The position numbers were made by a program, and so were the translations under genes. 64,000 bases of DNA from Candidatus Nitrosacidococcus sp. I8. Its GTDB lineage: Bacteria > Pseudomonadota > Gammaproteobacteria > Nitrosococcales > Nitrosococcaceae. Under the pieces are notes generated by a model. The model ran no database searches. It saw nothing but the letters and a program-made list of their open reading frames with translations, and had not been told where the DNA came from. Of the stretch, positions 55,718-64,000 are shown piece by piece; within the stretch, counting starts at the first letter, position 1; each line of letters opens with the position of its first letter. Where the stretch lies: contig NZ_OX241534.1 in the NCBI RefSeq assembly GCF_945836005.1, forward strand, positions 434,001-498,000. The letters run 5' to 3'.

Positions 55718-56662
55718 ATGAAGCTTTACCATCATCCTTTCAAGGCTATGGGTAGTCCTTGTGAACTTCAAATCTATGCAAAAAGTAAGATAAAAGCAGA
55801 AAGGACAATCAACGAAGTTATTGAAGAAATAAATCGGCTTGAAAATCTTTATTCCCGTTATAAACCAAAGAGTTTTCTTTCTCGAATTAACCAAGTAGCA
55901 GCTATTGGAGGGCATATCTCCGTGGATTATGAAACTCAAGGGCTACTTAACTATGCAGCTATTTGCTATACCCAAAGCGATGGGTTATTTGATATTACCT
56001 CTGGGATTTTACGCCGGGCTTGGAACTTCAAATCAGAAATTATCCCCAGTAGCTCAGAAATTCAGGTATTACTAGATAAAATTGGCTGGAAAAAGTTACG
56101 GTGGGAGCCTCCTGTACTCATATTCCCTTTAGCAGGCATGGAAATAGATTTTGGTGGAATTGTTAAAGAATATACCGCAGATAAAGTAGCTGCTTTAGCA
56201 CAACAAGCAGGGATTAAAGGAGGATTAGTTAATTTAGGGGGTGATATTAAAATTATTGGTCCAAGGATAGATGGGAATCCTTGGTGTATTGGAATTCGCC
56301 ATCCAGAGCAAAAAGGGATAGCAATCCGTAAAGTGTTGCTTCATCAAGGAGCTGTTGCCAGTAGTGGAGACTATGAGCGCTACCTTTTATTCAATGGGAT
56401 TCGTTATGGTCATATACTTAATCCCAAAACAGGCTGGCCAGTACAGCATTTAATTGCGGTAACCGTAATCAGTGATTTATGTGTAGTAGCTGGCAGCACT
56501 TCAACCATCGCTATGCTTAAGGAAAAAGAGGGAAAGCAATGGCTTGAAAATTCAGGGTTATCTTATTTTTGGGTAGATACTCAAGGTAACACCGGAGGTA
56601 CTTTAAATAACTTATTGCCTATTCAAAATAATAATATATCTGCTGTTGCTGTAGTTTCTTAA
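55718..56662 (+). CDS. apbE: FAD:protein FMN transferase ApbE, cluster copy without signal
   Basis: The 314-residue ApbE has the fold landmarks AMGSPCELQIYA, SDGLFDITSGILR, MEIDFGGIVKEYTADK, VNLGGDIKIIGP and ASSGDYERYLLF...YGHILNPKTGWPV. It has no signal peptide or lipobox, unlike the ApbE at 16339. In DUF4266/DUF3570 loci a similar signal-less ApbE is usual in my recollection, and its target is unknown. It starts 11 bases after the DUF3570 gene. If it acts in the cytoplasm it would have to modify precursor proteins before export. Confidence 0.92.
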   Translation: MKLYHHPFKAMGSPCELQIYAKSKIKAERTINEVIEEINRLENLYSRYKPKSFLSRINQVAAIGGHISVDYETQGLLNYAAICYTQSDGLFDITSGILRRAWNFKSEIIPSSSEIQVLLDKIGWKKLRWEPPVLIFPLAGMEIDFGGIVKEYTADKVAALAQQAGIKGGLVNLGGDIKIIGPRIDGNPWCIGIRHPEQKGIAIRKVLLHQGAVASSGDYERYLLFNGIRYGHILNPKTGWPVQHLIAVTVISDLCVVAGSTSTIAMLKEKEGKQWLENSGLSYFWVDTQGNTGGTLNNLLPIQNNNISAVAVVS

Positions 56663-56692
56663 CTAAATAATTAAGGTTATAAAAATTCCTTC

Positions 56693-58240
56693 ATGCCTAG
56701 ATCTGAAAAAATAAGGTTGTATCTCACCGTGTTTTTGGTAGGAATTGCAGTGATGATTGTAGAGTTATTAGGCACTCGAATTGTTGCCCCTTTTTATGGA
56801 GCCAGTCTTTATGTCTGGTCTGCTTTAATTTCAGTGACTATGATGGCACTTGCTGGAGGGTATTTTATTGGGGGTTATTGGGCTGATCGAACTAAAAAAC
56901 CCTACTTATCTCTAGTGATTGCATGCGCTGCTTTATGTATTTTTTTAATTCCTTGGATTACTCGCCCTGTATTACTTGCTACTGATTCTTTTGAGTTACA
57001 GCTGGGTGCTTTTTTAAGTGCATTCATCTTATTTTCCCCTTGCTTAGTTTTTTTAGGCATGGTCAGCCCTATGACTATTCGCTTATCTTCCTTTGCATTG
57101 GAAAAAGTGGGCGCTAGCGCTGGCACAATTTACGGTATTAGTACCTTGGGGAGTGTCATAGGTACTTTATTTTTAGGATTTTATTTATTTCCTAGAATAG
57201 GATCTTATCAAATTCTAATTGGGCTTGGGGCAGTGTTATTTATCCTTTCGGGAATTACGGCTTTTTATGAAAGGAAAAAATCAAAAGTTTATATTTTTTT
57301 TCTATCCATAATATTTATTACTGCAGTCGCTATTGGAGTATTAGGGATAATAAATACTAATCGCAATAATTCTATATACCCTGGAGGGCATTTATTTGAA
57401 ATTTTATCTACACAAGAGAGTTTATATGGCTGGGTAAGGGTGATTGATGAGCCAGAGAAAGATCTCCGCTTGCTTGCTACTGACTCTTCTATAATTGGGG
57501 CAGCTAGTATCCACAATGGCCAAAATAGGCTAGCGTATCAAGATATTATCCCTTTACTTCCTCTCTTAGCGAATCACTCTGTAGAGCACGCTTTGCTTAT
57601 AGGACAGGGAGCAGGGCATATGGCAACAGTACTTAAAAGCCAATATGGAATTACAGTGGATACCTTAGAAATTAATTCTGCCGTTGCTCAAGCTGCAACC
57701 GATTATTTTGGTTTTATTCCTACCGGAAAAGTAATGATAGGTGATGCTCGCTATAAAATCCGCCATTTAAAAGACACTTATGACTTAATTATTCATGATT
57801 GTTTCACTGGAGGAGCAGAGCCTGAATATTTACTTACTGTAGAGACTCTGATTCAATTACGATCCTTACTTTCAGAGCAAGGAATGTTAGTGCTTAATTT
57901 TGTAGCTTTTGCTGAAGAGGGTAAAAATCCTGCCCTTGCCTCTGTTGCAAAGACTATAGATCAGGTTTTTCCTCATCAAACCGTTTTTATTTCTGATCCC
58001 GGTAAAGATTTTAACGATTTTATTTTTTTAGCTAATAGTAGTCCTATTTATCTAAATAAAAAATTTCTTAGCCTTAGTCAAAGTATTTGGCTGAAGCAAC
58101 GGTTATTTACAGTAGATAAAACAAAAGGAATCCTATTAACGGATAATTTCCACCCCTTAGCACAGCTACAAACTAAAAAAGCAAGTTATTATCGATCTAC
58201 CTTAATTGATTGGTTAGGTACCGATCTTTTAATAAGATAG
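56693..58240 (+). CDS. fused membrane/spermidine-synthase-like protein
   Basis: The 515-residue protein has about seven N-terminal transmembrane helices (VGIAVMIVELLGTRIVAPFYGASLYVWSALISVTMMALAGGYFIGG) and a C-terminal Rossmann aminopropyltransferase-like domain (HALLIGQGAGHMATVLKSQYGITVDTLEINSAV, IGDARYKIRHL, YDLIIHDCFTGGAEP). The catalytic DCF/DD region is altered (HDCFTGG), as in many fused homologs, whose substrate is not known. It starts 30 bases after apbE and may belong to that operon or to the following export genes. Confidence 0.88.
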   Translation: MPRSEKIRLYLTVFLVGIAVMIVELLGTRIVAPFYGASLYVWSALISVTMMALAGGYFIGGYWADRTKKPYLSLVIACAALCIFLIPWITRPVLLATDSFELQLGAFLSAFILFSPCLVFLGMVSPMTIRLSSFALEKVGASAGTIYGISTLGSVIGTLFLGFYLFPRIGSYQILIGLGAVLFILSGITAFYERKKSKVYIFFLSIIFITAVAIGVLGIINTNRNNSIYPGGHLFEILSTQESLYGWVRVIDEPEKDLRLLATDSSIIGAASIHNGQNRLAYQDIIPLLPLLANHSVEHALLIGQGAGHMATVLKSQYGITVDTLEINSAVAQAATDYFGFIPTGKVMIGDARYKIRHLKDTYDLIIHDCFTGGAEPEYLLTVETLIQLRSLLSEQGMLVLNFVAFAEEGKNPALASVAKTIDQVFPHQTVFISDPGKDFNDFIFLANSSPIYLNKKFLSLSQSIWLKQRLFTVDKTKGILLTDNFHPLAQLQTKKASYYRSTLIDWLGTDLLIR

Positions 58241-58257
58241 TTAGCTTTATATCCCCT

Positions 58258-59061
58258 ATGTTTCTTATTACTCCATTTAAGCAGTTTATAAAAAATAGAG
58301 AGCTTATTCTTCAGCTCATATGGAGTGAAATTGCGGGGCGCTACCGTGGTTCTTTTGCTGGATTTTTATGGTCTTTGTTAAATCCATTGTTTTCTCTCAT
58401 TATGTATACTTTTGTCTTTGGGGTAGTATTTAAAGCTCGCCAAGGGTTGGCAGTAGAAACTACCTTTGATTTTTCTTTAATGCTTTTTACAGGGCTTACC
58501 CTCCATGGGTTACTTACCGAGTGTATTACTAGGGCTCCTTTTCTAATTACAGGGAATCCAAGTTATGTAAAGCAGGTGGTCTTCCCCCTTGAAATTTTAC
58601 CTCTGGTTACTCTAGGAGCTAGCCTTTTCCATACCAGTATTAGTTTCTTATTGCTCATTTCTGCTTGGGCAATGACTCATGGCGGTATTGGAATTTCTAT
58701 TATTTATATTCCTTTTTTTATTGCCCCTTTAAGCCTTATTACACTAGGGTTAGGGTGGTTAATTGCTGCAACTGCCGTCTATTTTAAGGATATAAATCAA
58801 TTAGTAAATTTTATGAGTAGTGGGCTTTTATTTTTCTCCCCTATTTTTTACCCAGCCAGTGCGGTTCCTCAGCCCTTTCAAACCATTTTAAATATTAACC
58901 CACTTACTTATATAATCGAGCAAGTACGTAGCTGTCTTTTAGATAAAGATTCGTTTGTACTTCAGGGTTACTTGGTTTATTTGCTCATTGCCTCTTTAAT
59001 AGCTGTACTAGGCTACTTTTGGTTTCAAAAAGTTCGCCCAGGATTTGCAGATATTTTATAA
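58258..59061 (+). CDS. wzm: ABC-2 polysaccharide export permease (Wzm)
   Basis: The 267-residue permease begins MFLITPFKQFIKNRELILQLIWSEIAGRYRGSFAGFLWSLLNPLFSLIMYTFVFGVVF, the classical start of the family, and has six helices ending in GYFWFQKVRPGFADIL. It exports undecaprenyl-linked glycan. The frame is open from 58210, but 58258 starts with the family sequence. The next gene (Wzt) follows directly, so the exporter is complete. Confidence 0.9.
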   Translation: MFLITPFKQFIKNRELILQLIWSEIAGRYRGSFAGFLWSLLNPLFSLIMYTFVFGVVFKARQGLAVETTFDFSLMLFTGLTLHGLLTECITRAPFLITGNPSYVKQVVFPLEILPLVTLGASLFHTSISFLLLISAWAMTHGGIGISIIYIPFFIAPLSLITLGLGWLIAATAVYFKDINQLVNFMSSGLLFFSPIFYPASAVPQPFQTILNINPLTYIIEQVRSCLLDKDSFVLQGYLVYLLIASLIAVLGYFWFQKVRPGFADIL

Positions 59062-59072
59062 GGGCTATACTT

Positions 59073-60284
59073 GTGATTCCTCTTATTAAAGTGGATAGTG
59101 TAAGCAAGTGCTATCACTTATATCAACGACCTCAAGATAGATTACTTCAGCTTTGGTTTAAAAACCGTAAGCAGCTCTATCAGGAGTTTTGGGCATTACA
59201 AAATATTTCTTTTGAAATATACTCTGGGGAATCCGTTGCTATTATAGGGCAAAACGGTGCTGGAAAGAGCACGTTGCTCCAACTCATTGCGGGTACTCTT
59301 AGCCCTACTTCTGGAAGAATTACTATTCGTGGTAAAGTTGCTGCCTTATTGCAATTGGGTAGTGGTTTTAATCCTGAATTTACTGGCCGAGAAAATATCT
59401 TTTTAAATGGGGCAATTTTAGGATTTAGCCGTAATGAAATTTCCAATCGGTTTGTTGAAATAACTGATTTCGCAGATATTGGTAATTTCGTTGATCAGCC
59501 CGTGAAAACCTATTCATCAGGTATGGTTATGCGCCTTGCTTTTGCGGTATCTACTTGTCTTGATCCAGAAATTCTAATTATTGATGAGGCCCTAGCAGTA
59601 GGAGATGCAGTATTTCAGTTTAAGTGCCGCAACCGTTTACAAGAATTAATTACTAGAGGTGTTACCTTATTGTTTGTTTCCCATGATATGAGTGCAGTAA
59701 AATCTTTTTGTCGTCGTGCTATTTATTTAGAAACAGGGCAAAAAAAGGCAGAAGGAGAGGCTGAACAAATTGCAGAATCCTATTTTATGGATGTTCGTGC
59801 AAAACAGGTTAAAAATACTTTAACGAAAAATAAAACCACTGCAATCCAGGGGAAAAGCCGAGGAGGCTATGGTACTCAAGAGGGAGAAATCATTTCAGCT
59901 CACTTTAAAACTACAGGGAATAATCAAGCTTTTTTTAATTATGGGGATATAGTCACCTTTACAGTCATTTGCCAATTAAATACCCTAATAAAATCCCCAA
60001 TTCTCTCTGTAGTAATTCAAGCTGGAAATTTAGTGGGTATTGGTGGGCAATGGTTCCCCTTAAGTAGTTTTATAAAAGAGCAACAACCTATTGCTTTGAC
60101 TATGGCATTACCAGCTTATTTTAATGAGGGAAAGTATTTCATAACCCTAAGATTAGAAGATCAACAAGGCGAGAAAAATATATTTATTTTACATAAAATC
60201 CCGGGAGCATTAAGTTTTGATGTATTTTCTCAAAAGGAAAAAGCTTTACTTGGATTTTATGATTTACAGTTAACCTGCACATAG
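59073..60284 (+). CDS. wzt: ABC polysaccharide export ATPase with C-terminal domain (Wzt)
   Basis: The 403-residue protein starts at GTG (59073; the frame is open from 59019). Walker A GQNGAGKSTLLQLIAG, signature TYSSGMVMRLAFAVS, Walker B ILIIDEALAVGD and FVSHDMSAVKSFCRR are present. An extended C-terminus (about residues 250-403) with strands such as GDIVTFTVICQLN and FFNYGDIVTF-like pattern forms the Wzt carbohydrate-binding domain, which recognises the end of the glycan. This supports regulation of chain export by the non-reducing end cap. Confidence 0.92.
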   Translation: MIPLIKVDSVSKCYHLYQRPQDRLLQLWFKNRKQLYQEFWALQNISFEIYSGESVAIIGQNGAGKSTLLQLIAGTLSPTSGRITIRGKVAALLQLGSGFNPEFTGRENIFLNGAILGFSRNEISNRFVEITDFADIGNFVDQPVKTYSSGMVMRLAFAVSTCLDPEILIIDEALAVGDAVFQFKCRNRLQELITRGVTLLFVSHDMSAVKSFCRRAIYLETGQKKAEGEAEQIAESYFMDVRAKQVKNTLTKNKTTAIQGKSRGGYGTQEGEIISAHFKTTGNNQAFFNYGDIVTFTVICQLNTLIKSPILSVVIQAGNLVGIGGQWFPLSSFIKEQQPIALTMALPAYFNEGKYFITLRLEDQQGEKNIFILHKIPGALSFDVFSQKEKALLGFYDLQLTCT

Positions 60285-60290
60285 TAATTT

Positions 60291-60920
60291 ATGGTTATTT
60301 CCCATAAATATCAATTTATTTTTATAAAAAATGGAAAAACCGCAAGCACTAGCATAGAAGTTTTTCTTTCCCAAATTTGCTCTGATTCTGATATTTTTAC
60401 CCCTATTTACCCAGCTGTAGCACCTCATACTCCCCGAAACTATGAAGGTTTTTACAACCGTATGACCAGTGCAGAAATTCGAGATCAAATAGGAGAGAGA
60501 ACTTGGAAAAATTATTTCAAATTTTGTGTAGAACGAAATCCTTGGGATAAAATTATTTCTTATTATCACATGGCTAAGTTTAGAGCTAATGGTAATCTAA
60601 GCCTTGATGAATTTTTAGCCACTGGGGTGTTTCCTATTAATTTTCCTCGATATACAGAGCCTAGCGATCCTACAAAAATTATTGTAGATAAGATTATTTA
60701 TTACGAATATTTAACTGCAGGATTAGAAAAAATCTTTAAAAAGTTAAATATCCCTTTTTATGGATCTTTAGGAGTGCAAGCAAAATCTGAGTATCGTACC
60801 GATTATAGATCTTACCAAAATATTTTAACGGTGGAACAAGCTCAGAAAATTCAAGATATTTTTGCTACCGAAATTAAGCTCCATGGCTACCGCTTTGATG
60901 ATTCAAGACAGAGATTATGA
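60291..60920 (+). CDS. sulfotransferase family protein 1
   Basis: The 209-residue protein has a PAPS 5'-phosphosulfate loop FIKNGKTASTS (residues 11-21) and the 3'-phosphate segment CVERNPWDKIISYY (about 80-93). The family transfers sulfate from PAPS to carbohydrate. It is 6 bases from wzt and overlaps the next sulfotransferase by four bases. It is likely to sulfate the glycan exported by Wzm/Wzt. Confidence 0.88.
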   Translation: MVISHKYQFIFIKNGKTASTSIEVFLSQICSDSDIFTPIYPAVAPHTPRNYEGFYNRMTSAEIRDQIGERTWKNYFKFCVERNPWDKIISYYHMAKFRANGNLSLDEFLATGVFPINFPRYTEPSDPTKIIVDKIIYYEYLTAGLEKIFKKLNIPFYGSLGVQAKSEYRTDYRSYQNILTVEQAQKIQDIFATEIKLHGYRFDDSRQRL

Positions 60921-61519
60921 TTAGTAATGCTTATAATTTTATTTTTGTGCATATCCCTAAAACAGCTGGAAATGCAATCCAAAATATACTAGGAAAGTAT
61001 TCTGAAGATAGGATAGTTAAGAATGGTCATGATAAAGATGGGATTCATAGGTTTGGGGTTGTAAGTTCTTGTGGAACAATAAAGCACGCTACCTTAACAG
61101 ATTATTTTGCTGTATTAAGTACCGAAAATTTTAAAGAAAAGCGAAAAATTACTTGCATCCGTAATCCTTGGGATCGAGCAATTTCTTTTTATTTTTCTCC
61201 TCATCGGGGGTGTAGCCACTGGGATCGGGATGCATTTATCCGTACTTTAGATAAAATTCAACCCATAAGCTATTTTATGCAGTTACCTAATACGGTTGAT
61301 CTAAAAGCTAATTTTAATTTTATTATACGCTACGAACAAATTGACCTAGACTTTTCTAATTTGTGCCAATTTCTTGGTTTTGCCACAAAAAAACTACCTA
61401 AAATCAACCAAGGAATCCATCAAGATTATATAAAATATTATGATACAGAATTAATTGATCTAGTAGCTGATCGCTTTCAAGAAGATATTACTCTTTTCAA
61501 TTATGAATTTCATAAGTAA
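60917..61519 (+). CDS. sulfotransferase family protein 2
   Basis: The 200-residue protein begins with FIFVHIPKTAGNAIQNIL (PAPS loop at 10-20) and carries ITCIRNPWDRAISFYF (3'-PB region). Two further cysteine/His-rich spots follow (RGCSHWDRDAF). It overlaps the previous gene by four bases (ATGA) and shares one base with the next (TAATG), so all three are translationally coupled. Diverged from its neighbours, so different linkage specificity is likely. Confidence 0.88.
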   Translation: MISNAYNFIFVHIPKTAGNAIQNILGKYSEDRIVKNGHDKDGIHRFGVVSSCGTIKHATLTDYFAVLSTENFKEKRKITCIRNPWDRAISFYFSPHRGCSHWDRDAFIRTLDKIQPISYFMQLPNTVDLKANFNFIIRYEQIDLDFSNLCQFLGFATKKLPKINQGIHQDYIKYYDTELIDLVADRFQEDITLFNYEFHK

Positions 61520-62220
61520 TGCAAGCAGTCATCGTTCATATTCCTAAAGCGGCCGGTACTTCATTAAAAAATGCTATTGCAGAAGAAACTGAATCCAATA
61601 ATATTTACTTTGATTATCATCGTCCTTTAGCAAAAGGAAATTTACAAAGAAATATGGATTGTTTATTTACAAGTATTAAAAATAAGCCTAGATCTGAGCA
61701 AATAATTTTTGGCCATTTTCTTGTAGGAAAATATGCCAAATTCAATGGGATTCATTTTAAGAAACGTCCTAATACTGTCTATATTACTTTTCTACGTGAT
61801 CCGCTTCAGCGAGCTATTTCTCATTTTTTTTTCTGGAAACGAACGGATGTTATAGGGCATAGAGTTTGGGAGCAATTTACTCAAGAAAATTGGGACTTAG
61901 AGCAATTTCTACTTTCTAAAGAACATAGAAATTTTCAGGCTAAATTCCTTTGGCGTTTTTCTTTAATGCAGTTTGATTTTATTGGGCTTACTGAACACTT
62001 TAACGACAGTATAAAAATGCTTAGGATTATTTTTCCTCTGTTTAAAAATTTAACCATAAGAGAGGAAAATGCTAACCCTAATAGGGTGGGGAATAGTTAT
62101 CTAATTTCTCCTAAATTAGCAAAGCAATTTAAACAACAAAATCAACAAGATTACGCACTATATCACCAAGCTATAGATATTTTTACACAACAAAAATTAA
62201 AACTACTTGCCTATGGCTAA
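61519..62220 (+). CDS. sulfotransferase family protein 3
   Basis: The 233-residue protein starts MQAVIVHIPKAAGTSLKNAI (PAPS loop at 5-15) and includes YITFLRDPLQRAISHFFFW (3'-PB) and FDFIGLTEHFNDSIKML near the end, the typical wording of heparan/chondroitin-type bacterial sulfotransferases. It overlaps the next gene by eight bases. Completes a row of three small family members before the large fusion. Confidence 0.9.
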   Translation: MQAVIVHIPKAAGTSLKNAIAEETESNNIYFDYHRPLAKGNLQRNMDCLFTSIKNKPRSEQIIFGHFLVGKYAKFNGIHFKKRPNTVYITFLRDPLQRAISHFFFWKRTDVIGHRVWEQFTQENWDLEQFLLSKEHRNFQAKFLWRFSLMQFDFIGLTEHFNDSIKMLRIIFPLFKNLTIREENANPNRVGNSYLISPKLAKQFKQQNQQDYALYHQAIDIFTQQKLKLLAYG

Positions 62221-64000
62221 TCATCCTCCATCAATAGTATTCCTACTTGGTGTTCCCCGTTCGGGGACTACTTTGCTTTCCTGTTTACTTAATCAACACC
62301 CAGATATTTATTGCCCACCAGAGCCTTGGTTACTTTTAGGATTAGAAGCACTAGGTAAAGTGCCTATTGATCATCCAGCAGATTCATCACTGCTTACAGG
62401 TGCAACTACAGAGTTTTTGGGATCTCAACGATCTCAATATTTAAAACAAGCAGCTCGAGCCATCTATGAAAAAAAAAGAATAGAGGTAGGAAAGCAAGTT
62501 TTTATAGATAAAACTCCTCGCTATTATCATATTCCAGAATTTCTAAGTAGTTTTTTACCTGAAAATAAATTTATCTTACTAGTACGTAATCCACTAGATA
62601 TTGCTGCATCTTTTAAAACATCTTGGGGGGTTAATTTACCCCAAATTATTAGCCAACAAGACGATACCCCATTTTTATTTGATTATATTTTAGGAATTAA
62701 CCGTTTATTAGTTTTTTCTAAAAGCTACCCAGTACTTGGTATAGCTTATGAAAATTTAGTGACTAATCCCGATTCAGAAATAAATCGGATATTTGATTAC
62801 CTGTCTTTACCTAAACAAAAAATAGATCAAAACTTAGATCCTTCCATTTATAAAGAGAGTCTCTTTGGGGATAGAAATATCTTAGATACACCCCATATTC
62901 ATACTCAATCTATAGGAACATACCAAGATGTTTTTACTTCTGATGAAATAGGAATTCTTATTAATGGATTAGGTAAAGATACCTATATCCAACTGGGTTA
63001 TGGAGAACAATGTGATCAAATATGTGAAAAATTTAATATTTCCCTAGATCCACAACAGCCTTCAAAACTATTTGAAGTAGCAGAAAATTATATTCAAAAA
63101 CGCCGTATTTCTTGGTCAGATCCCAAACATAGAGGAGTCTTTGGCACCCAAATCGAGGGCTTAACTCAGCAACTCGAAGCATTAGATATTCATATTGAAA
63201 CAGTAGAAACACGAAATACTCAAATCAGCCAACAGCTACAAGATAAAAATAAAGAGCTAGATTTTCTAAAATCTCAACTTGTACAGATTCAAAAGGAGCA
63301 AAAAAATCAACTTGAACATGCTCAAAAAGAAAAAGAAAAATTTAATCACCAACTCAAACTTATTGAATATAGAGGGTTAAGGACTCGACTACGGGAAGAT
63401 CTTATTTATATAAAAATCAGAATCAAAGATTTAATTAAAAGAAAACTTTTCCAAATTGCTCAAGGCTCTCCATTACCTCCGTTACCTAAAATTTCTATCG
63501 TTACTCCAGTCCTTAATGGGGAGCAATATCTTACAGCCACCTTAAGCTCTGTGCTTAGCCAGAATTATCCTTACTTAGAATTTATTATTGTAGATGGAGG
63601 CTCTACAGATAGCACCTTATCTATTATTAAAGATTTTCAGCAAAATAAAAATTTTCCTAACGAAATTAATAAAGTGATTTCTGAACCGGATCAAGGAATG
63701 TATGATGCCATTACAAAGGGATTCTCTTGTGCAACTGGGGAGATACTGGCTTATATAAATGGGGATGACTTACTAGAGGGAGGAGCATTCACAGCAGTAG
63801 GTAGTTACTTTGCAAGCCACTTAAAAGCGACAGTGATTTACCATGAAGACTGTGTGTTAGTAAATGGTTGGAAATATCCAAATATTTATCAACCTAAAGG
63901 TATAAATACTGCCCAGTTACTCAATCGGCATATTCTTTTTCAAGATGGGGTTTTTTTCAGGCGAAGTGCCTATGAAAAAGTGGGGGGAATTAGGAAGGAT
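62213..64000 (+). CDS. sulfotransferase / coiled coil / GT2 glycosyltransferase fusion, partial
   Basis: The frame is open from ATG 62213 to the window end (596 codons) and continues beyond. Residues 1 to about 285 are a sulfotransferase (FLLGVPRSGTTLLSCLL at 10-26; FILLVRNPLDIAASF near 122). About 316-385 is coiled coil rich in Gln/Lys/Glu (QQLQDKNKELDFLKSQL). From about 425 begins a GT2 domain (KISIVTPVLNGEQYL, VDGGSTDST, SEPDQGMYDAI, YINGDDLLEGG near 516). The order lets one polypeptide add and sulfate a sugar. It starts inside the preceding gene's last codons. Confidence 0.88.
   Translation, partial: MANHPPSIVFLLGVPRSGTTLLSCLLNQHPDIYCPPEPWLLLGLEALGKVPIDHPADSSLLTGATTEFLGSQRSQYLKQAARAIYEKKRIEVGKQVFIDKTPRYYHIPEFLSSFLPENKFILLVRNPLDIAASFKTSWGVNLPQIISQQDDTPFLFDYILGINRLLVFSKSYPVLGIAYENLVTNPDSEINRIFDYLSLPKQKIDQNLDPSIYKESLFGDRNILDTPHIHTQSIGTYQDVFTSDEIGILINGLGKDTYIQLGYGEQCDQICEKFNISLDPQQPSKLFEVAENYIQKRRISWSDPKHRGVFGTQIEGLTQQLEALDIHIETVETRNTQISQQLQDKNKELDFLKSQLVQIQKEQKNQLEHAQKEKEKFNHQLKLIEYRGLRTRLREDLIYIKIRIKDLIKRKLFQIAQGSPLPPLPKISIVTPVLNGEQYLTATLSSVLSQNYPYLEFIIVDGGSTDSTLSIIKDFQQNKNFPNEINKVISEPDQGMYDAITKGFSCATGEILAYINGDDLLEGGAFTAVGSYFASHLKATVIYHEDCVLVNGWKYPNIYQPKGINTAQLLNRHILFQDGVFFRRSAYEKVGGIRKD

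Noticed and set aside
1-64000. CRISPR arrays, tRNA genes, insertion sequences
   Set aside because: I read both strands for regularly spaced repeats, tRNA T-loops and transposase motifs and saw none I could support.

Overview
The window is AT-rich and reads as a gammaproteobacterial chromosome: YheS-, YbbA/YbbP/TesA- and Icd-type proteins, a sigma-32 promoter, and short leader regions. A complete urease operon sits with a urea channel, a nickel permease, a porin and a TonB receptor. Together with the low GC this is compatible with an acid-tolerant ammonia oxidizer of the Nitrosococcus lineage (Nitrosacidococcus/Nitrosoglobus type). That placement is inference, because no ammonia monooxygenase or hydroxylamine oxidoreductase gene lies in the window. 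No tRNA, rRNA, CRISPR array or insertion sequence was recognised.

Layout. 1-2.2 kb: small unknown genes and a PIN-PhoH ATPase on the minus strand. 2.3-6.5 kb: isocitrate dehydrogenase, then a compact deacetylase / phosphatase-like / ATP-grasp trio. 6.5-9.5 kb: a decayed copy and an intact copy of a DpnII-type restriction gene with a DpnA-type methylase. 9.7-12.5 kb: lysozyme-like protein, DUF4139 protein, and Hsp20 with a textbook sigma-32 promoter. 12.5-15.8 kb: an ABC-F gene (yheS) broken by a perfect 50-bp tandem duplication, followed by two isochorismatase-like copies (the second dead) separated by a stray copy of the yheS 5' end. 15.9-17.3 kb: msrB and a lipoprotein ApbE. 17.4-24.4 kb: a decaying defence island, with an AAA ATPase interrupted by two stops (one replaces the Walker A lysine), an intact DUF4276 partner, and a type I R-M locus in which hsdS, hsdM and hsdR are all interrupted.

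24.5-32.8 kb: phosphoesterase, degenerate HAD protein, small cysteine-rich protein, a sigma-54 activator in operon with a DUF411 copper-type protein, a TauE/SafE-like membrane protein, and an ABC osmolyte importer. 33-43.1 kb: urea channel, ureDABCEFG, HupE/UreJ, phosphate-type porin and TonB receptor. These form a coherent route: urea in by the channel, nickel in by the receptor/porin and HupE, holoenzyme assembled by UreDEFG. 44-48.6 kb: ybbP-ybbA divergent from tesA, then an FKBP isomerase and a dead DUF29 gene.

49.3-56.7 kb is the most interesting region. It is an all-extracytoplasmic cluster preceded by a sigma-54-like promoter: a secreted protein, an STN-HEAT protein, two paralogous small secreted proteins ending in TG(A/T)S motifs, a TlpA thioredoxin, a DUF4266 lipoprotein, an 880-residue protein that looks like DUF3570 fused to a Met/His-rich outer-membrane barrel, and an ApbE flavin transferase. 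It may be an outer-membrane redox or copper-handling system. 56.7-64 kb: a fused spermidine-synthase-like membrane protein, then a Wzm/Wzt polysaccharide exporter followed by four sulfotransferase genes in overlapping array. The last is a sulfotransferase/coiled-coil/glycosyltransferase fusion that runs off the window, pointing to a sulfated surface polysaccharide.
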